Assembly: GCA_024641475.1 (NCBI GenBank)
Contig: JAHECZ010000024.1
Span: forward strand, 1 to 40,356
Length of the DNA stretch: 40,356 nt
Source: Gammaproteobacteria bacterium
GTDB taxonomy: Bacteria > Pseudomonadota > Gammaproteobacteria > UBA6429 > Thiohalophilaceae
Reading direction: 5' to 3'
The notes under the pieces are model-generated. The model saw nothing but the letters and a program-made list of their open reading frames with translations, searched no databases and had not been told where the DNA came from. The translations under genes and the position numbers were made by a program. Below are positions 9,961 through 18,233 of this stretch, one piece after another (positions within the stretch are counted from its first letter, which is position 1; each line of letters opens with the position of its first letter).

Positions 9961-10443
9961 ATGCCAACATTTGTATATATGACTCGTTGTGATGGTTGCG
10001 GGCAGTGCGTGGATATCTGCCCATCAGACATCATGCACATCGACAAATCACTTCGTCGTGCTTACAACATCGAACCCAGCATGTGCTGGGAATGCTATTC
10101 CTGCGTAAAGGCCTGCCCACATCATGCGATTGACGTACGTGGTTATGCCGACTTTGCACCACTGGGTCACTCAGTGCGTGTACACCGTGACGAGGAAAAA
10201 GGTGTTATTGCATGGCGCATCAAATTCCGTAACGGCAAGAAAGACATGGACCTGCTGGCGCCTATCACGACCAAGCCTTGGGGCACAGCGATTCCACAAT
10301 TATCGAATGCAGCCGCGCCGGGTAAAGACATGGTTAACAGCCAACTGTTGTTTAATGAGCCGAAATATGTACGTATGGATACAGGTGGTTTAAATACCCT
10401 GGAATCCAACGGCTTGTCACTTAAAGAAGGGGTGTACTACTAA
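9961..10443 (+). CDS. aprB: Adenylylsulfate reductase beta subunit
   Basis: 160 residues. Two [4Fe-4S] ligand sets are visible in the N-terminal third: CDGCGQCVDICP and CWECYSCVKACP. They relay electrons between the AprA flavin and the partner acceptor. The C-terminal extension wraps AprA in known structures and is present here at normal length. Its stop overlaps the aprA start by one base (TAATG), so the two subunits are probably translationally coupled. Confidence 0.98.
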   Translation: MPTFVYMTRCDGCGQCVDICPSDIMHIDKSLRRAYNIEPSMCWECYSCVKACPHHAIDVRGYADFAPLGHSVRVHRDEEKGVIAWRIKFRNGKKDMDLLAPITTKPWGTAIPQLSNAAAPGKDMVNSQLLFNEPKYVRMDTGGLNTLESNGLSLKEGVYY

Positions 10444-12350
10444 TGGGCCACAAAACAATTATTGAAGACAATATCGATATCCTCGTTGCAGGCGCGGGCC
10501 TTGGTGGTACCGGTGCAGCATTCGAAGCCAGATATTGGGGCAAAAACAAGAAAATCGTTATTGCCGAAAAAGCCAACATCGACCGTTCGGGTGCAGTAGC
10601 CCAGGGGCTGTACGCCATCAATTGCTACATGGGTACCCGTTTCGGCGAGAACAAGCCGGAAGATCACGTGCGCTATGCACGTATCGATCTGATGGGCATG
10701 GTGCGTGAAGACTTGGCATTTGACATGGCGCGTCACGTTGACTCCGCAGTACACCAGTTCGAAGAATGGGGTCTGCCGATCATGCGTAACGAGAAGACCG
10801 GCGCTTACTTACGTGAAGGTCGCTGGCAGATCATGATTCATGGTGAATCCTACAAGCCAATCGTTGCTGAAGCCGCCAAGAAGTCAGCCGACAAGGTCTA
10901 TAACCGCGTATGTGTTACCCATCTGTTGATGGACGAATCCAAGGAAAACCGCGTCGCGGGTGCCGTGGGTTTTAACGTCCGTACCGGTAACTACCACGTA
11001 TTCAAGGCCAAGACCGTTATCTGCGGTGCAGGTGGTGCCTCTAACATCTTCAAACCGCGTTCCGTCGGTGAAGGTTCAGGTCGTGTATGGTACGCACCGT
11101 GGTCATCAGGTTCTGCTTACGGTCTGATGATCGGCGCAGGCGCGAAAATGACCCAAATGGAAAACCGTATCGTACTGGCTCGTTTCAAGGATGGTTACGG
11201 TCCGGTCGGTGCCTACTTCCTGCACTTGAAGACCTATACCCAGAATGCCTACGGTGAAGAGTACGAATCCAAGTGGTTCCCTGATCTGCAGAAGATGGTA
11301 GGCAAGGAATATCTGGATCCAGAAGTTTCTCACAGCACTCACCGTCCGATTCCGACCTGCCTGCGTAACCACGCGATTATCAGCGAGGTGAATGCCGGTC
11401 GTGGTCCGATATACATGGTGACGATGGAAGCCTTCCAGGATCCGCATCTGGAAGAAATCGGCTGGCACAACTTCCTGGGTATGACCGTCGGTCAGGCCGT
11501 ACTGTGGGCCGCTACGGACGTCAATCCAAAATACGAAAACCCGGAACTAACCACTTCTGAGCCTTATGTCATGGGTTCACATGCGACCGGTTGTGGCGCA
11601 TGGGTATCAGGACCGGAAGACATTTCTCCGCCGGAATACTTCTGGGGCTATAACCGCATGACGACCGTAGAAGGTCTGTTCGGTTGCGGTGACGCTGCAG
11701 GTGGTACGCCACACGCGTTCTCATCTGGCTCATTCACAGAAGGTCGTCTGGCTGCCAAAGCTGCCTGTAAGTATATTGATGATGGCAAAGCGGAAGGTAT
11801 TCGCGTGTCTGAAACCCAGATCCAGCGGCGTAAGGAAGATATCTATAAGCCGCTCGAAACCTACCGCGTGTACAGCAACGAAGTCGTTGCCGGTACCGTC
11901 AACCCGAACTTCATCAATCCACGGCAGGGTTTGGATCGTCTGCAGAAGCTGATGGATGAGTATTGTGGTGGTTTCGGTGTGAACTACATGACCAATGACA
12001 AGCTACTGAACATCGGTCTTAAGAAGATGGCGATTCTGGGTGAAGACCTGGATAAAGTGGCTGCTTCCGATATCCATGAACTGTTACGTGCATGGGAACT
12101 GAAGCATCGCTTCCTGACTTCTGAAGCCGTATTCCAGCACACCTTGTTCCGTAAGGAGACGCGTTGGCCTGGTTACTACTACCGTGGTGACGCCATGAAG
12201 CTGGATGATCAGAACTGGCACGTACTGACAGTGTCTCGTCGTGATCCGAAGACTGGTGAATACACAATGGAGAAAGCTCCACTGTATCACTTGGTCGGTG
12301 ACCTCGAGGACAAAGACCTGGCTAAACTGAAAGCAGAAGGGCATCACTAA
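10443..12350 (+). CDS. aprA: Adenylylsulfate reductase alpha subunit
   Basis: 635 residues. FAD-binding catalytic subunit of dissimilatory APS reductase; in sulfur oxidisers it forms APS from sulfite and AMP in the cytoplasm. A Rossmann-type FAD motif (VAGAGLGGTGAAFEARYWGK) starts at about residue 14. It is followed by the fumarate-reductase/succinate-dehydrogenase-like fold and the conserved region GCGDAAGGTPHAFSSGSFTE near residue 418. Length matches AprA of sulfur oxidisers. It overlaps aprB by one base and is the last gene before a strong terminator. Codon usage is strongly biased, as expected for a highly expressed enzyme. Confidence 0.98.
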   Translation: MGHKTIIEDNIDILVAGAGLGGTGAAFEARYWGKNKKIVIAEKANIDRSGAVAQGLYAINCYMGTRFGENKPEDHVRYARIDLMGMVREDLAFDMARHVDSAVHQFEEWGLPIMRNEKTGAYLREGRWQIMIHGESYKPIVAEAAKKSADKVYNRVCVTHLLMDESKENRVAGAVGFNVRTGNYHVFKAKTVICGAGGASNIFKPRSVGEGSGRVWYAPWSSGSAYGLMIGAGAKMTQMENRIVLARFKDGYGPVGAYFLHLKTYTQNAYGEEYESKWFPDLQKMVGKEYLDPEVSHSTHRPIPTCLRNHAIISEVNAGRGPIYMVTMEAFQDPHLEEIGWHNFLGMTVGQAVLWAATDVNPKYENPELTTSEPYVMGSHATGCGAWVSGPEDISPPEYFWGYNRMTTVEGLFGCGDAAGGTPHAFSSGSFTEGRLAAKAACKYIDDGKAEGIRVSETQIQRRKEDIYKPLETYRVYSNEVVAGTVNPNFINPRQGLDRLQKLMDEYCGGFGVNYMTNDKLLNIGLKKMAILGEDLDKVAASDIHELLRAWELKHRFLTSEAVFQHTLFRKETRWPGYYYRGDAMKLDDQNWHVLTVSRRDPKTGEYTMEKAPLYHLVGDLEDKDLAKLKAEGHH

Positions 12351-12399
12351 GCAAGTAGTAGCTTGGCTTTTTTAAAAGCCAGGAAAATATTTGCGAGAA

Positions 12400-12436
12400 A
12401 AAAGGACTGACATCAAGGTGTTGGTCCTTTTTTTTT
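12400..12436 (+). terminator. Rho-independent terminator of sat-aprMBA
   Basis: AAAGGAC is paired with GTCCTTT across the loop and followed by a run of nine T. A short extra hairpin (GGCTTT/AAAGCC, 12365-12380) lies just upstream. Confidence 0.88.
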
Positions 12437-12501
12437 CCAATCATCGCGATGCATGACCGCGTAAGAAAAGCGGTAGAAACAATTTGTATGTGAGATTTTT
12501 T

Positions 12502-12852
12502 ATGAACATTCTTGAAAAAACGGACGAAGAGATTTTAGCGATAGCCAATCCAATGTGGGTTGATCTCATCAAATACTCGAATGAAGGAAACTACGGTGCG
12601 TTTACCCGCAATTTTTCCTCTTCGTTTATCAAAGGCGCGAATGAAATTGAAATGGGCAAGCAGTTCGCCAGAAGCGACCTGGCGAAAAACCTGTCAGAAA
12701 GTTATCAACATCTTGGCATGATACGCCGTGGTGAATATATCACCGTTTTATATAAAGTGATTAATAAAAAAGATAACGGTGAATGGCTCGGCAGACTGGT
12801 GCTGGGATATGAAAAGGATAAGGTGAGAATTTTTGGTGCCACCTTGTTCTAG
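12502..12852 (+). CDS. Hypothetical protein, possibly NTF2-like
   Basis: 116 residues from the ATG at 12502; upstream GTG/TTG starts in frame are less likely. No signal peptide or membrane segment. Length, an N-terminal helical part and C-terminal strands are compatible with an NTF2-like/SnoaL-type fold, but no diagnostic motif is visible, so this is a weak inference. It begins about 65 bases after the apr terminator and is followed 35 bases later by a FKBP gene on the same strand, suggesting a separate small operon with the FKBP and TPR genes. Confidence 0.65.
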   Translation: MNILEKTDEEILAIANPMWVDLIKYSNEGNYGAFTRNFSSSFIKGANEIEMGKQFARSDLAKNLSESYQHLGMIRRGEYITVLYKVINKKDNGEWLGRLVLGYEKDKVRIFGATLF

Positions 12853-12887
12853 CGGCTGCCTGAACAAAAGAAACAGGAATATTTGCA

Positions 12888-13397
12888 ATGTCAGATACCA
12901 TTGAAAACGAAAAATTCGTTGAACTGAATTACAAGGTCATCGATACCAAATCCGGTAACATACTTGTAACCGTGGATTACCCGTTGGGTTATGTGCATGG
13001 TGTGAATGATGTGATGTCTAAAGCAGTGACCAAGGAACTGTATGGCAAAAAAGTCGGTGACATCATCGAAGTGCCCATTGATACGACACTGTTATACGGC
13101 GAGAGAGATGAATCACTGGTATTTACCGATCGAATAGAACATGTCCCGGAGGAATACCGGGAGATCGGCACGACCATCACCATGGAAAATGAAAAAGGTG
13201 AGATGAAGAATTTTATCGTGACCCGGTTTGATGACAAGACGTTAACGGTTGACGGGAATAACCCGCTTTGCGGCAGAGAAGTCACCTTTGTGCTGGAAGT
13301 GCTGTCGATACGTGACGCCACCGATGAGGAAATCGAGCTTGGTGGTGCGATTGACGCAAATCCTGATTTGAACGAAATTCTTTCACGCGCAGAATGA
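12888..13397 (+). CDS. SlyD-like FKBP-type peptidyl-prolyl isomerase
   Basis: 169 residues. An FKBP fold interrupted by an insert-in-flap chaperone domain, the SlyD arrangement. Key segments are LGYVHGVNDVM (about residues 31-41), the insert at about 75-120, and DGNNPLCGREVTFVLEVLSI near the C-terminus. The acidic tail lacks the histidine/cysteine-rich metal-binding tail of E. coli SlyD. Expected role: prolyl isomerisation and folding help in the cytoplasm. AGGA lies about nine bases upstream of the start. Its stop overlaps the next start as ATGA. Confidence 0.88.
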   Translation: MSDTIENEKFVELNYKVIDTKSGNILVTVDYPLGYVHGVNDVMSKAVTKELYGKKVGDIIEVPIDTTLLYGERDESLVFTDRIEHVPEEYREIGTTITMENEKGEMKNFIVTRFDDKTLTVDGNNPLCGREVTFVLEVLSIRDATDEEIELGGAIDANPDLNEILSRAE

Positions 13398-14422
13398 AAT
13401 ACTCAAATATTTACATTTTATATCCTGTCAACAGGGCACTGGAGAACGCAATAGGCGAATCGCTGGGCCTGTGCAGCGACGATTTGATCGATGCGGCGGC
13501 CCCGGATAACAGTGTCACCGTTGCGGATATATTTTTTCACACGCGGGGTAATTATGAGCAGCGCAGTTTCAGCTCCAATATTCTTGAACCACTGCACGAT
13601 GTGCTGGAACACATACTGACAGATGAATTCCACCAACAGGACCCTTTGGCCTGGGCGGATGTTCAAAATCGCCTGGGAAATATTCTTGCCGCACTGGGAC
13701 AACGCCAGGCAGATGTGCAATGCTACGAAAAGGCCATTGCCTGTTTTGCTCAGGCAATGCAGGAATTTACTCAGGAGAAATATCCGCTTAAATGGGCTGC
13801 CGCGCAGGCAAATTTAGGTACGGCGTTGCAAGCATTGGGCCGACAAGAGGCGGAACCAAAATTATTGAATAAAGCGGTTGAAGCTTATACTGCTGCGCTA
13901 CTGGTTTATTCAAAGCAAGAAACACCGGAAGAATGGATGCTGGTGATGCATCAACTGGGTGCGGCGCTGCATTCACACGGTACGTTACTCAAGGGCAACC
14001 GCACTTTGCAGAAATCTGTGGTTGCCTATAAAAATGCACTGGCACTGCTTGATGCGGACAATTACGCCTTCGAGTTAACCGCTACGCATAATAACCGCGG
14101 TGCCGTGTTACAGCATCTTGCTGAATCAGAAGATAACCCGGAGCGAATCAAGGAAGCGCTTCATTCCTATGAAAAAGCACTCACCGTCTGCATGGAGCAG
14201 CAATTGCCTTTCCATCTGGCGCTTATTATTCGCGTGAACAAGGCGACAGCGCAAAATGTGCTGGCAGAATTAACCAGCGATGCCGTACTTGCTATGGACG
14301 TCGCCGATGAATTTGAATTGATTCTGGAATGTTTCCCGCATGCCTTACAGCCACTTTGTGTAAAGCATTGTGAGGCGCAACTGCATCAGGCACGCAAGCT
14401 GGCGGGGGCTTCGGCCGCATAG
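13394..14422 (+). CDS. TPR-repeat protein
   Basis: 342 residues. From about residue 75 to 310 the protein is made of helical pairs with the TPR pattern, for example RLGNILAALGQ with YEKAIACFAQ, and NRGAVLQHLAE with SYEKALTVC. The N-terminal 70 residues match nothing I recognise. No signal peptide; probably a cytoplasmic scaffold. ATGA overlap with the FKBP gene indicates translational coupling and suggests that the two work together, perhaps as a folding or assembly pair. The client is unknown. Confidence 0.8.
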   Translation: MKYSNIYILYPVNRALENAIGESLGLCSDDLIDAAAPDNSVTVADIFFHTRGNYEQRSFSSNILEPLHDVLEHILTDEFHQQDPLAWADVQNRLGNILAALGQRQADVQCYEKAIACFAQAMQEFTQEKYPLKWAAAQANLGTALQALGRQEAEPKLLNKAVEAYTAALLVYSKQETPEEWMLVMHQLGAALHSHGTLLKGNRTLQKSVVAYKNALALLDADNYAFELTATHNNRGAVLQHLAESEDNPERIKEALHSYEKALTVCMEQQLPFHLALIIRVNKATAQNVLAELTSDAVLAMDVADEFELILECFPHALQPLCVKHCEAQLHQARKLAGASAA

Positions 14423-14426
14423 CAAA

Positions 14427-14855
14427 TCAAACGCGTGCTGAGAGCTTGTAGTCGATATTGATAAAGGCACCGATCTCGGCACATAATTTGATGATACGGG
14501 CGCCAAAACCGACATCGGGTGTCGTTTCATCCTTATCAATCGACAAAATTAGCTCTACACTGATTCGTGGCGACAAGTTATGGCTTTTACAGATCTCGAT
14601 AATTTTGTCCTTGATAGGTTCAATCTTTTTAAGAATTTCATTATCGATGAGTTTGTAAATATCTAGCTCCTGGGTATCCGAAGTGATGGTGCGTGTGGAA
14701 AATTCCCATGAACTGATGACTGGTTTTTCCAGACTGCCGCGTGTGCCGGCATCGTTTACGGATGTTGGTTCCAGGCCGAGTATTCTGGTGACATCATTTG
14801 GGTCGAAGTGATAACCAGAGAGTCCGAAGTATGCTCGCCCTTTGTTAGCTGCCAA
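14427..14855 (-). CDS. DUF4279-type protein
   Basis: 142 residues. The pattern FGLSGYHFDPNDVTRILGLEP, followed by SSWEFSTR and a helix and strand region, fits the DUF4279 family of unknown function. The likely start is TTG at 14855: GAGG lies eight bases upstream and no in-frame ATG is available nearby. It converges on the TPR gene with four bases between the stops. Confidence 0.75.
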   Translation of the reverse strand: MAANKGRAYFGLSGYHFDPNDVTRILGLEPTSVNDAGTRGSLEKPVISSWEFSTRTITSDTQELDIYKLIDNEILKKIEPIKDKIIEICKSHNLSPRISVELILSIDKDETTPDVGFGARIIKLCAEIGAFINIDYKLSARV

Positions 14856-15001
14856 AATTGATACCTCGTTAATAAATTGTCGAATGGATAGCGCATTATA
14901 ACCTACACGCAGATACGCAGCGGTGCCCGTTACATAAATTACAGAAATGCCAGACTAAAATAATGTTATGGAGTAACCCGGTCGAATTGATGCTGCAAAA
15001 T

Positions 15002-15047
15002 CACTAATGGTGGTAAAATCCATGGGCAATTTTAACAGCCATTAGTG
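15002..15047 (+). promoter_or_regulatory. Long hairpin upstream of the HIT gene
   Basis: CACTAATGG (15002-15010) pairs with CCATTAGTG (15039-15047). Inside it TAAAAT (15014-15019) pairs with ATTTTA (15029-15034), giving 15 base pairs with one small internal loop. It ends about 30 bases before the HIT start and has no T tract, so it is a leader structure or operator rather than a terminator. Confidence 0.5.
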
Positions 15048-15079
15048 GCAAGCTAGTTTGATCAAGGGTATTGAGTTTC

Positions 15080-15490
15080 GTGTCTGAAGCAAAACCGGAA
15101 AAAAAGCGCGACCCCAACAACCCCTGCCTGTTTTGCAAAGATCCACGCGGTATATCTCTGCAACGTGAACTAGCGTACAGTGCCCGTGACACCTATGCGG
15201 TGAGCCCGGGGCATACCCTGGTCATGCCGAAGCGGCATGTCGCCAGCTTTTTTGAGCTGTCACTGGATGAGGTGGCAGCTTGTATGGACCTGATAAGCGA
15301 GGAGAAAAAACGCATCGACGCGGAATTTAACCCGGATGGCTATAATATCGGGGTTAACGTAGGCCCAGCTGCCGGGCAGAGTATTTTCCATGTCCATATT
15401 CACATCATTCCCCGCTATAAGGGGGATGTCGAAAACCCCCAGGGGGGCATACGGCATGTGATTCCCAGGAATGCACATTACCAGAGATAG
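15080..15490 (+). CDS. HIT-family nucleotide hydrolase/transferase
   Basis: 136 residues from GTG 15080; TTG 15071 is an alternative start. The histidine-triad motif HVHIHIIPR (H-x-H-x-H) is near the C-terminus, and the family's CLFC pair is near residue 16. HIT proteins hydrolyse nucleotide phosphoramidates or diadenosine polyphosphates in the cytoplasm. Some sulfur metabolisers have HIT enzymes acting on adenylyl sulfate, but nothing here proves that. A weak GGG/GAG-containing leader precedes the start. Confidence 0.9.
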   Translation: MSEAKPEKKRDPNNPCLFCKDPRGISLQRELAYSARDTYAVSPGHTLVMPKRHVASFFELSLDEVAACMDLISEEKKRIDAEFNPDGYNIGVNVGPAAGQSIFHVHIHIIPRYKGDVENPQGGIRHVIPRNAHYQR

Positions 15491-15494
15491 ATAG

Positions 15495-15500
15495 TATAAT
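15495..15500 (+). promoter_or_regulatory. Possible -10 box
   Basis: A perfect TATAAT lies 32 bases upstream of the small leader ORF. No good -35 box is seen at normal spacing. Confidence 0.3.
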
Positions 15501-15531
15501 TCCGTCAGTTTTATGTGGGAGGGCTGACAAT

Positions 15532-15576
15532 ATGTTGAAATTCCTCCCCGCCGTTTTAACTATTGAGGAGCAATGA
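15532..15576 (+). CDS. Putative 14-residue leader peptide
   Basis: ATG to TGA encodes MLKFLPAVLTIEEQ. GGAGGG lies eight bases upstream of the ATG, an excellent ribosome binding site for such a short ORF. The ribosome binding site of the next gene (GAGGAG) lies inside the last codons and the stop lies two bases before the next ATG, so its translation would control access to that gene. No run of codons for a single amino acid is present, so classical attenuation is unlikely. Confidence 0.4.
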   Translation: MLKFLPAVLTIEEQ

Positions 15577-15578
15577 TC

Positions 15579-15746
15579 ATGAGTGAGAAGCCGGTATTTA
15601 CCAGACCCAAGATTCCTGCGGGCAAGACAGAGTATGTGACGACTACCCAGAAAGAAATCACACCAGGAAAATTCTTTGTTGGCTATGAGACCACCTGGAA
15701 AGCTTTCCAGAAAGAAGTCCCCTACCAAACACCAAAGAAGCCCTAA
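15579..15746 (+). CDS. Small hypothetical protein (55 residues)
   Basis: Soluble, lysine- and proline-rich, no signal peptide or membrane segment, no recognised domain. GAGGAG lies eight bases upstream of the ATG at 15579; an in-frame ATG six bases earlier is too close to that site. A strong terminator follows about 50 bases after the stop. The clean ribosome binding site and terminator argue for a real gene. Function unknown. Confidence 0.65.
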   Translation: MSEKPVFTRPKIPAGKTEYVTTTQKEITPGKFFVGYETTWKAFQKEVPYQTPKKP

Positions 15747-15794
15747 GATAAATTGAGATATTCCGCCCGACCTTTAACTGGTCGTCTATGCAAT

Positions 15795-15820
15795 AAAAAA
15801 GGGCCGTCAGGCCCTTTTTT
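15795..15820. terminator. Bidirectional terminator
   Basis: AAAAAA, then GGGCC, loop GTCA, GGCCC, then TTTTTT. It serves the 55-residue gene on the plus strand and the PstS-like gene on the minus strand. Confidence 0.88.
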
Positions 15821-15838
15821 ATTATTTCGACAGATAAA

Positions 15839-16777
15839 TTATTTTCCCTTGGCTGCTGTCCCAAACAATCCACGTTCGGTAGCCTTGTCGTATTGCTCAA
15901 CCTGCTTCATCACCAGCCCCATCGCTTCGGAATACGGTACGGTACCGGTTTTACGGATAATCGCCTGGCCGTCGCGGCTCAATGCAAAGGTGATGAAATC
16001 TTTCACACGCGGGTCTGCACCTGTTCCATTACTTACCAGATATAGCGGTCGGTACATCAGATATTGTCCGGATTTAATATTGTCAAACGACGCTTCCTTG
16101 CCATTGAGTTTCAGAATCTTGACTTTCCCTTCCTTGGCACGTTTTTGTGCACTGCTGACACCTGTTGCCCCGATACCATTGGGGTTCGACACTACGCCTT
16201 CTTCCAATGGTGTAGTAGAGGCAACCACGAACTTGGCTGCTGGAAATTCCTGATCATAATTAGAAAACAGTAATTCCCGCAGCGTACGTCCCACCCCGGA
16301 TATTTTGCCCCGGCGTATATACAACTCAATGGGATCGTTTTTACCACCCACTTGCGACCAATTGGTGATCTTACCTGTGTAAATATCCCTGGCCTGCTGG
16401 GTGGTCAGTGTATCGACAGGGTTGCTCGGATGAACCATAAATACGATTGCATCCCAGGCTACCGGCACCTGATAGGCATTACGTTCTTCCACTGCACCTT
16501 CCAGATTTGCCCGACATGACGCGCCAATATCCACCTGACCATCGGTAACCTGGCGAATTCCCGCAGTTGCACCGCCACCTTTCAGATCAATTTTGACGCC
16601 GGTTTTTTTCTCATAGGCTTTGGATAGTTCCGCCATGAAGGCAAGCTTGCTGATGCCACAGCCTGCCCATTTCAATGTATTACCCGCCACTGGCGCTGGA
16701 TTAGAAGCAGCCGCTGCAAAATAACCGATGCTACAACCAATAAGAACTAACTGTATCGATACAATAAACTGGCGCAT
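15839..16777 (-). CDS. PstS-like periplasmic binding protein, copy 1
   Basis: 312 residues with an N-terminal signal sequence (residues 1-24; a cysteine at 15 could make it a lipoprotein, but the context is a weak lipobox). The rest is a type II periplasmic binding protein of the PstS family: GGGATAGIRQV is an anion-binding loop, followed by GASCRANL and later SGVGRTLREL. In phosphate-binding PstS the equivalent of GASC is usually GASD, so ligand specificity may differ. GAGG lies seven bases before the start. No permease or ATPase genes are nearby. Strongly similar to copy 2 at 16988-17899. Confidence 0.88.
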   Translation of the reverse strand: MRQFIVSIQLVLIGCSIGYFAAAASNPAPVAGNTLKWAGCGISKLAFMAELSKAYEKKTGVKIDLKGGGATAGIRQVTDGQVDIGASCRANLEGAVEERNAYQVPVAWDAIVFMVHPSNPVDTLTTQQARDIYTGKITNWSQVGGKNDPIELYIRRGKISGVGRTLRELLFSNYDQEFPAAKFVVASTTPLEEGVVSNPNGIGATGVSSAQKRAKEGKVKILKLNGKEASFDNIKSGQYLMYRPLYLVSNGTGADPRVKDFITFALSRDGQAIIRKTGTVPYSEAMGLVMKQVEQYDKATERGLFGTAAKGK

Positions 16778-16933
16778 GTGAACCTCACGTGTGACGCATT
16801 GTTACTTAGTATCGGCTACCACATTATAAATGTTAACAACAAACCCTGAATTTATGTATGATATATTGTGCGCATAAGCAGATTAGAATATTTTAAAATA
16901 CAAATAATACATTACCTACTTACTGTATTTCAT

Positions 16934-16958
16934 AAAAAAACGGGCCGATGTCGGCCCG
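16934..16958 (-). terminator. Terminator of PstS-like copy 2
   Basis: CGGGCCG and CGGCCCG form a 7-bp stem with a 4-base loop. On the minus strand it is followed by seven T. It lies 30 bases after the stop of copy 2. Confidence 0.85.
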
Positions 16959-16987
16959 CTATATCGTAATGCAGCGATTGATAATAC

Positions 16988-17899
16988 TTACTGGGATTTT
17001 GCCTGCGTCGTATAAAGACCACGCTCGGTTGCACGATCATATTGTTCAATCGTCTTCATGACCAAGCCCATCGCATCTGAGTAAGGCACAGTGCCAGTCT
17101 GGCGTATGATTTCCTGCCCTTGCCGACTCAATGCAAAACTGATGAATTCCTTCACGCGGGGATCGGCATTGGCGCCTTTACTGACCAGATATAAAGGCCG
17201 GTACATCTGGTATTGCCCTGAGACAATATTGTCAATATTCGCCTCCTTGCCATTGAGTTTGAGAATTTTGACTTTACGACGATGGGCGCTAGCTACTCCG
17301 GTAGCGCCAACCGCATTGGGAATCTTTTCTATGCCTTCTTCCAAGGGCGTAGTTGAAGCGACAATATTATTAGCGCCTGGAAAATCCTGATCGTAATTGG
17401 CGAACATCAATTCCCGTAGTGTACGGCCCACACCGGATATTTTGCCACGTCGTGCAAATAACTCGATCGGTTGGTCCTTACCACCAACCTGTTTCCAGTT
17501 TTTAATTTTCCCCGTATAAATATCTCGAACCTGCTGGTTAGTCAGATTATCGACTGGATTGGTCGGGTGCACGATCATCACAATAGCGTCCCACGCCACA
17601 GGGACTTCATAAGCGTTACGCTCTTCAGCCATATTTTCAAGATTTGCGCGACATGATGCGCCGATATCCACTTCACCGCTGGTCGCTTGTCGAATCCCGG
17701 CAGTGGCACCGCCACCTTGCAGTTTAATTTTCACACCACTCTTTTTTTCATAGGCTTTGGCTAATTCCGCCATAAAAGCATACTTGGTAATACCACACCC
17801 GGCCCAGGTAAGGGTGTCGGAATTCGCGGCATAGCTAATAATTGGAAACACCAGCGCAACAATGAATCCACTGGCAACAGTTTTGATGCTTTGTTTCAT
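16988..17899 (-). CDS. PstS-like periplasmic binding protein, copy 2
   Basis: 303 residues from ATG 17899, chosen because GGAGGAG lies two to four bases upstream; ATG/GTG forms upstream add only five residues. Signal peptide of about 24 residues ending ISYAA. Same architecture as copy 1: WAGCGI, GGGATAGIRQ, GASCRANL, SGVGRTLREL, STTPLEEG. Most residues are shared with copy 1, so this is a tandem duplication. It has its own terminator, so the two copies are independent transcription units. Ligand not proven; phosphate is the family default. Confidence 0.88.
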   Translation of the reverse strand: MKQSIKTVASGFIVALVFPIISYAANSDTLTWAGCGITKYAFMAELAKAYEKKSGVKIKLQGGGATAGIRQATSGEVDIGASCRANLENMAEERNAYEVPVAWDAIVMIVHPTNPVDNLTNQQVRDIYTGKIKNWKQVGGKDQPIELFARRGKISGVGRTLRELMFANYDQDFPGANNIVASTTPLEEGIEKIPNAVGATGVASAHRRKVKILKLNGKEANIDNIVSGQYQMYRPLYLVSKGANADPRVKEFISFALSRQGQEIIRQTGTVPYSDAMGLVMKTIEQYDRATERGLYTTQAKSQ

Positions 17900-18026
17900 C
17901 TCTCCTCCTCGCACGTATTTATAATACGGCTATGTATCGAACTATATATATTTATATTATTGTCTTAGGACTATATCGCATCATCGAACTGAAACAATCT
18001 CTGTCAGCCATGAATATTTTTATGCC

Positions 18027-18058
18027 AAAAAAAAAGCCCTCAGCAAGAGGGCTTTTTT
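18027..18058. terminator. Orphan bidirectional terminator between divergent genes
   Basis: A run of A, GCCCTC, loop AGCAA, GAGGGC, then TTTTTT. It sits in the 334-base gap between two divergent genes, where no convergent transcript is expected. The rest of the gap (17900-18233) is AT-rich, without an ORF that I can support. Confidence 0.8.
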
Positions 18059-18233
18059 AATATTTAATTCGAAAAAACCCATCTCGCTCACTGACTAGTA
18101 CGAATCATCCCCTACCTATTTTGCCTGCCATCAATATACGGTATTTAACCCATTATCTAAATAAGGATTACATGGTCTAATTTTCTCCACAGTTCACTGT
18201 ACGTGTATCGACCCGCTTTAAAGGTAACCCCCC

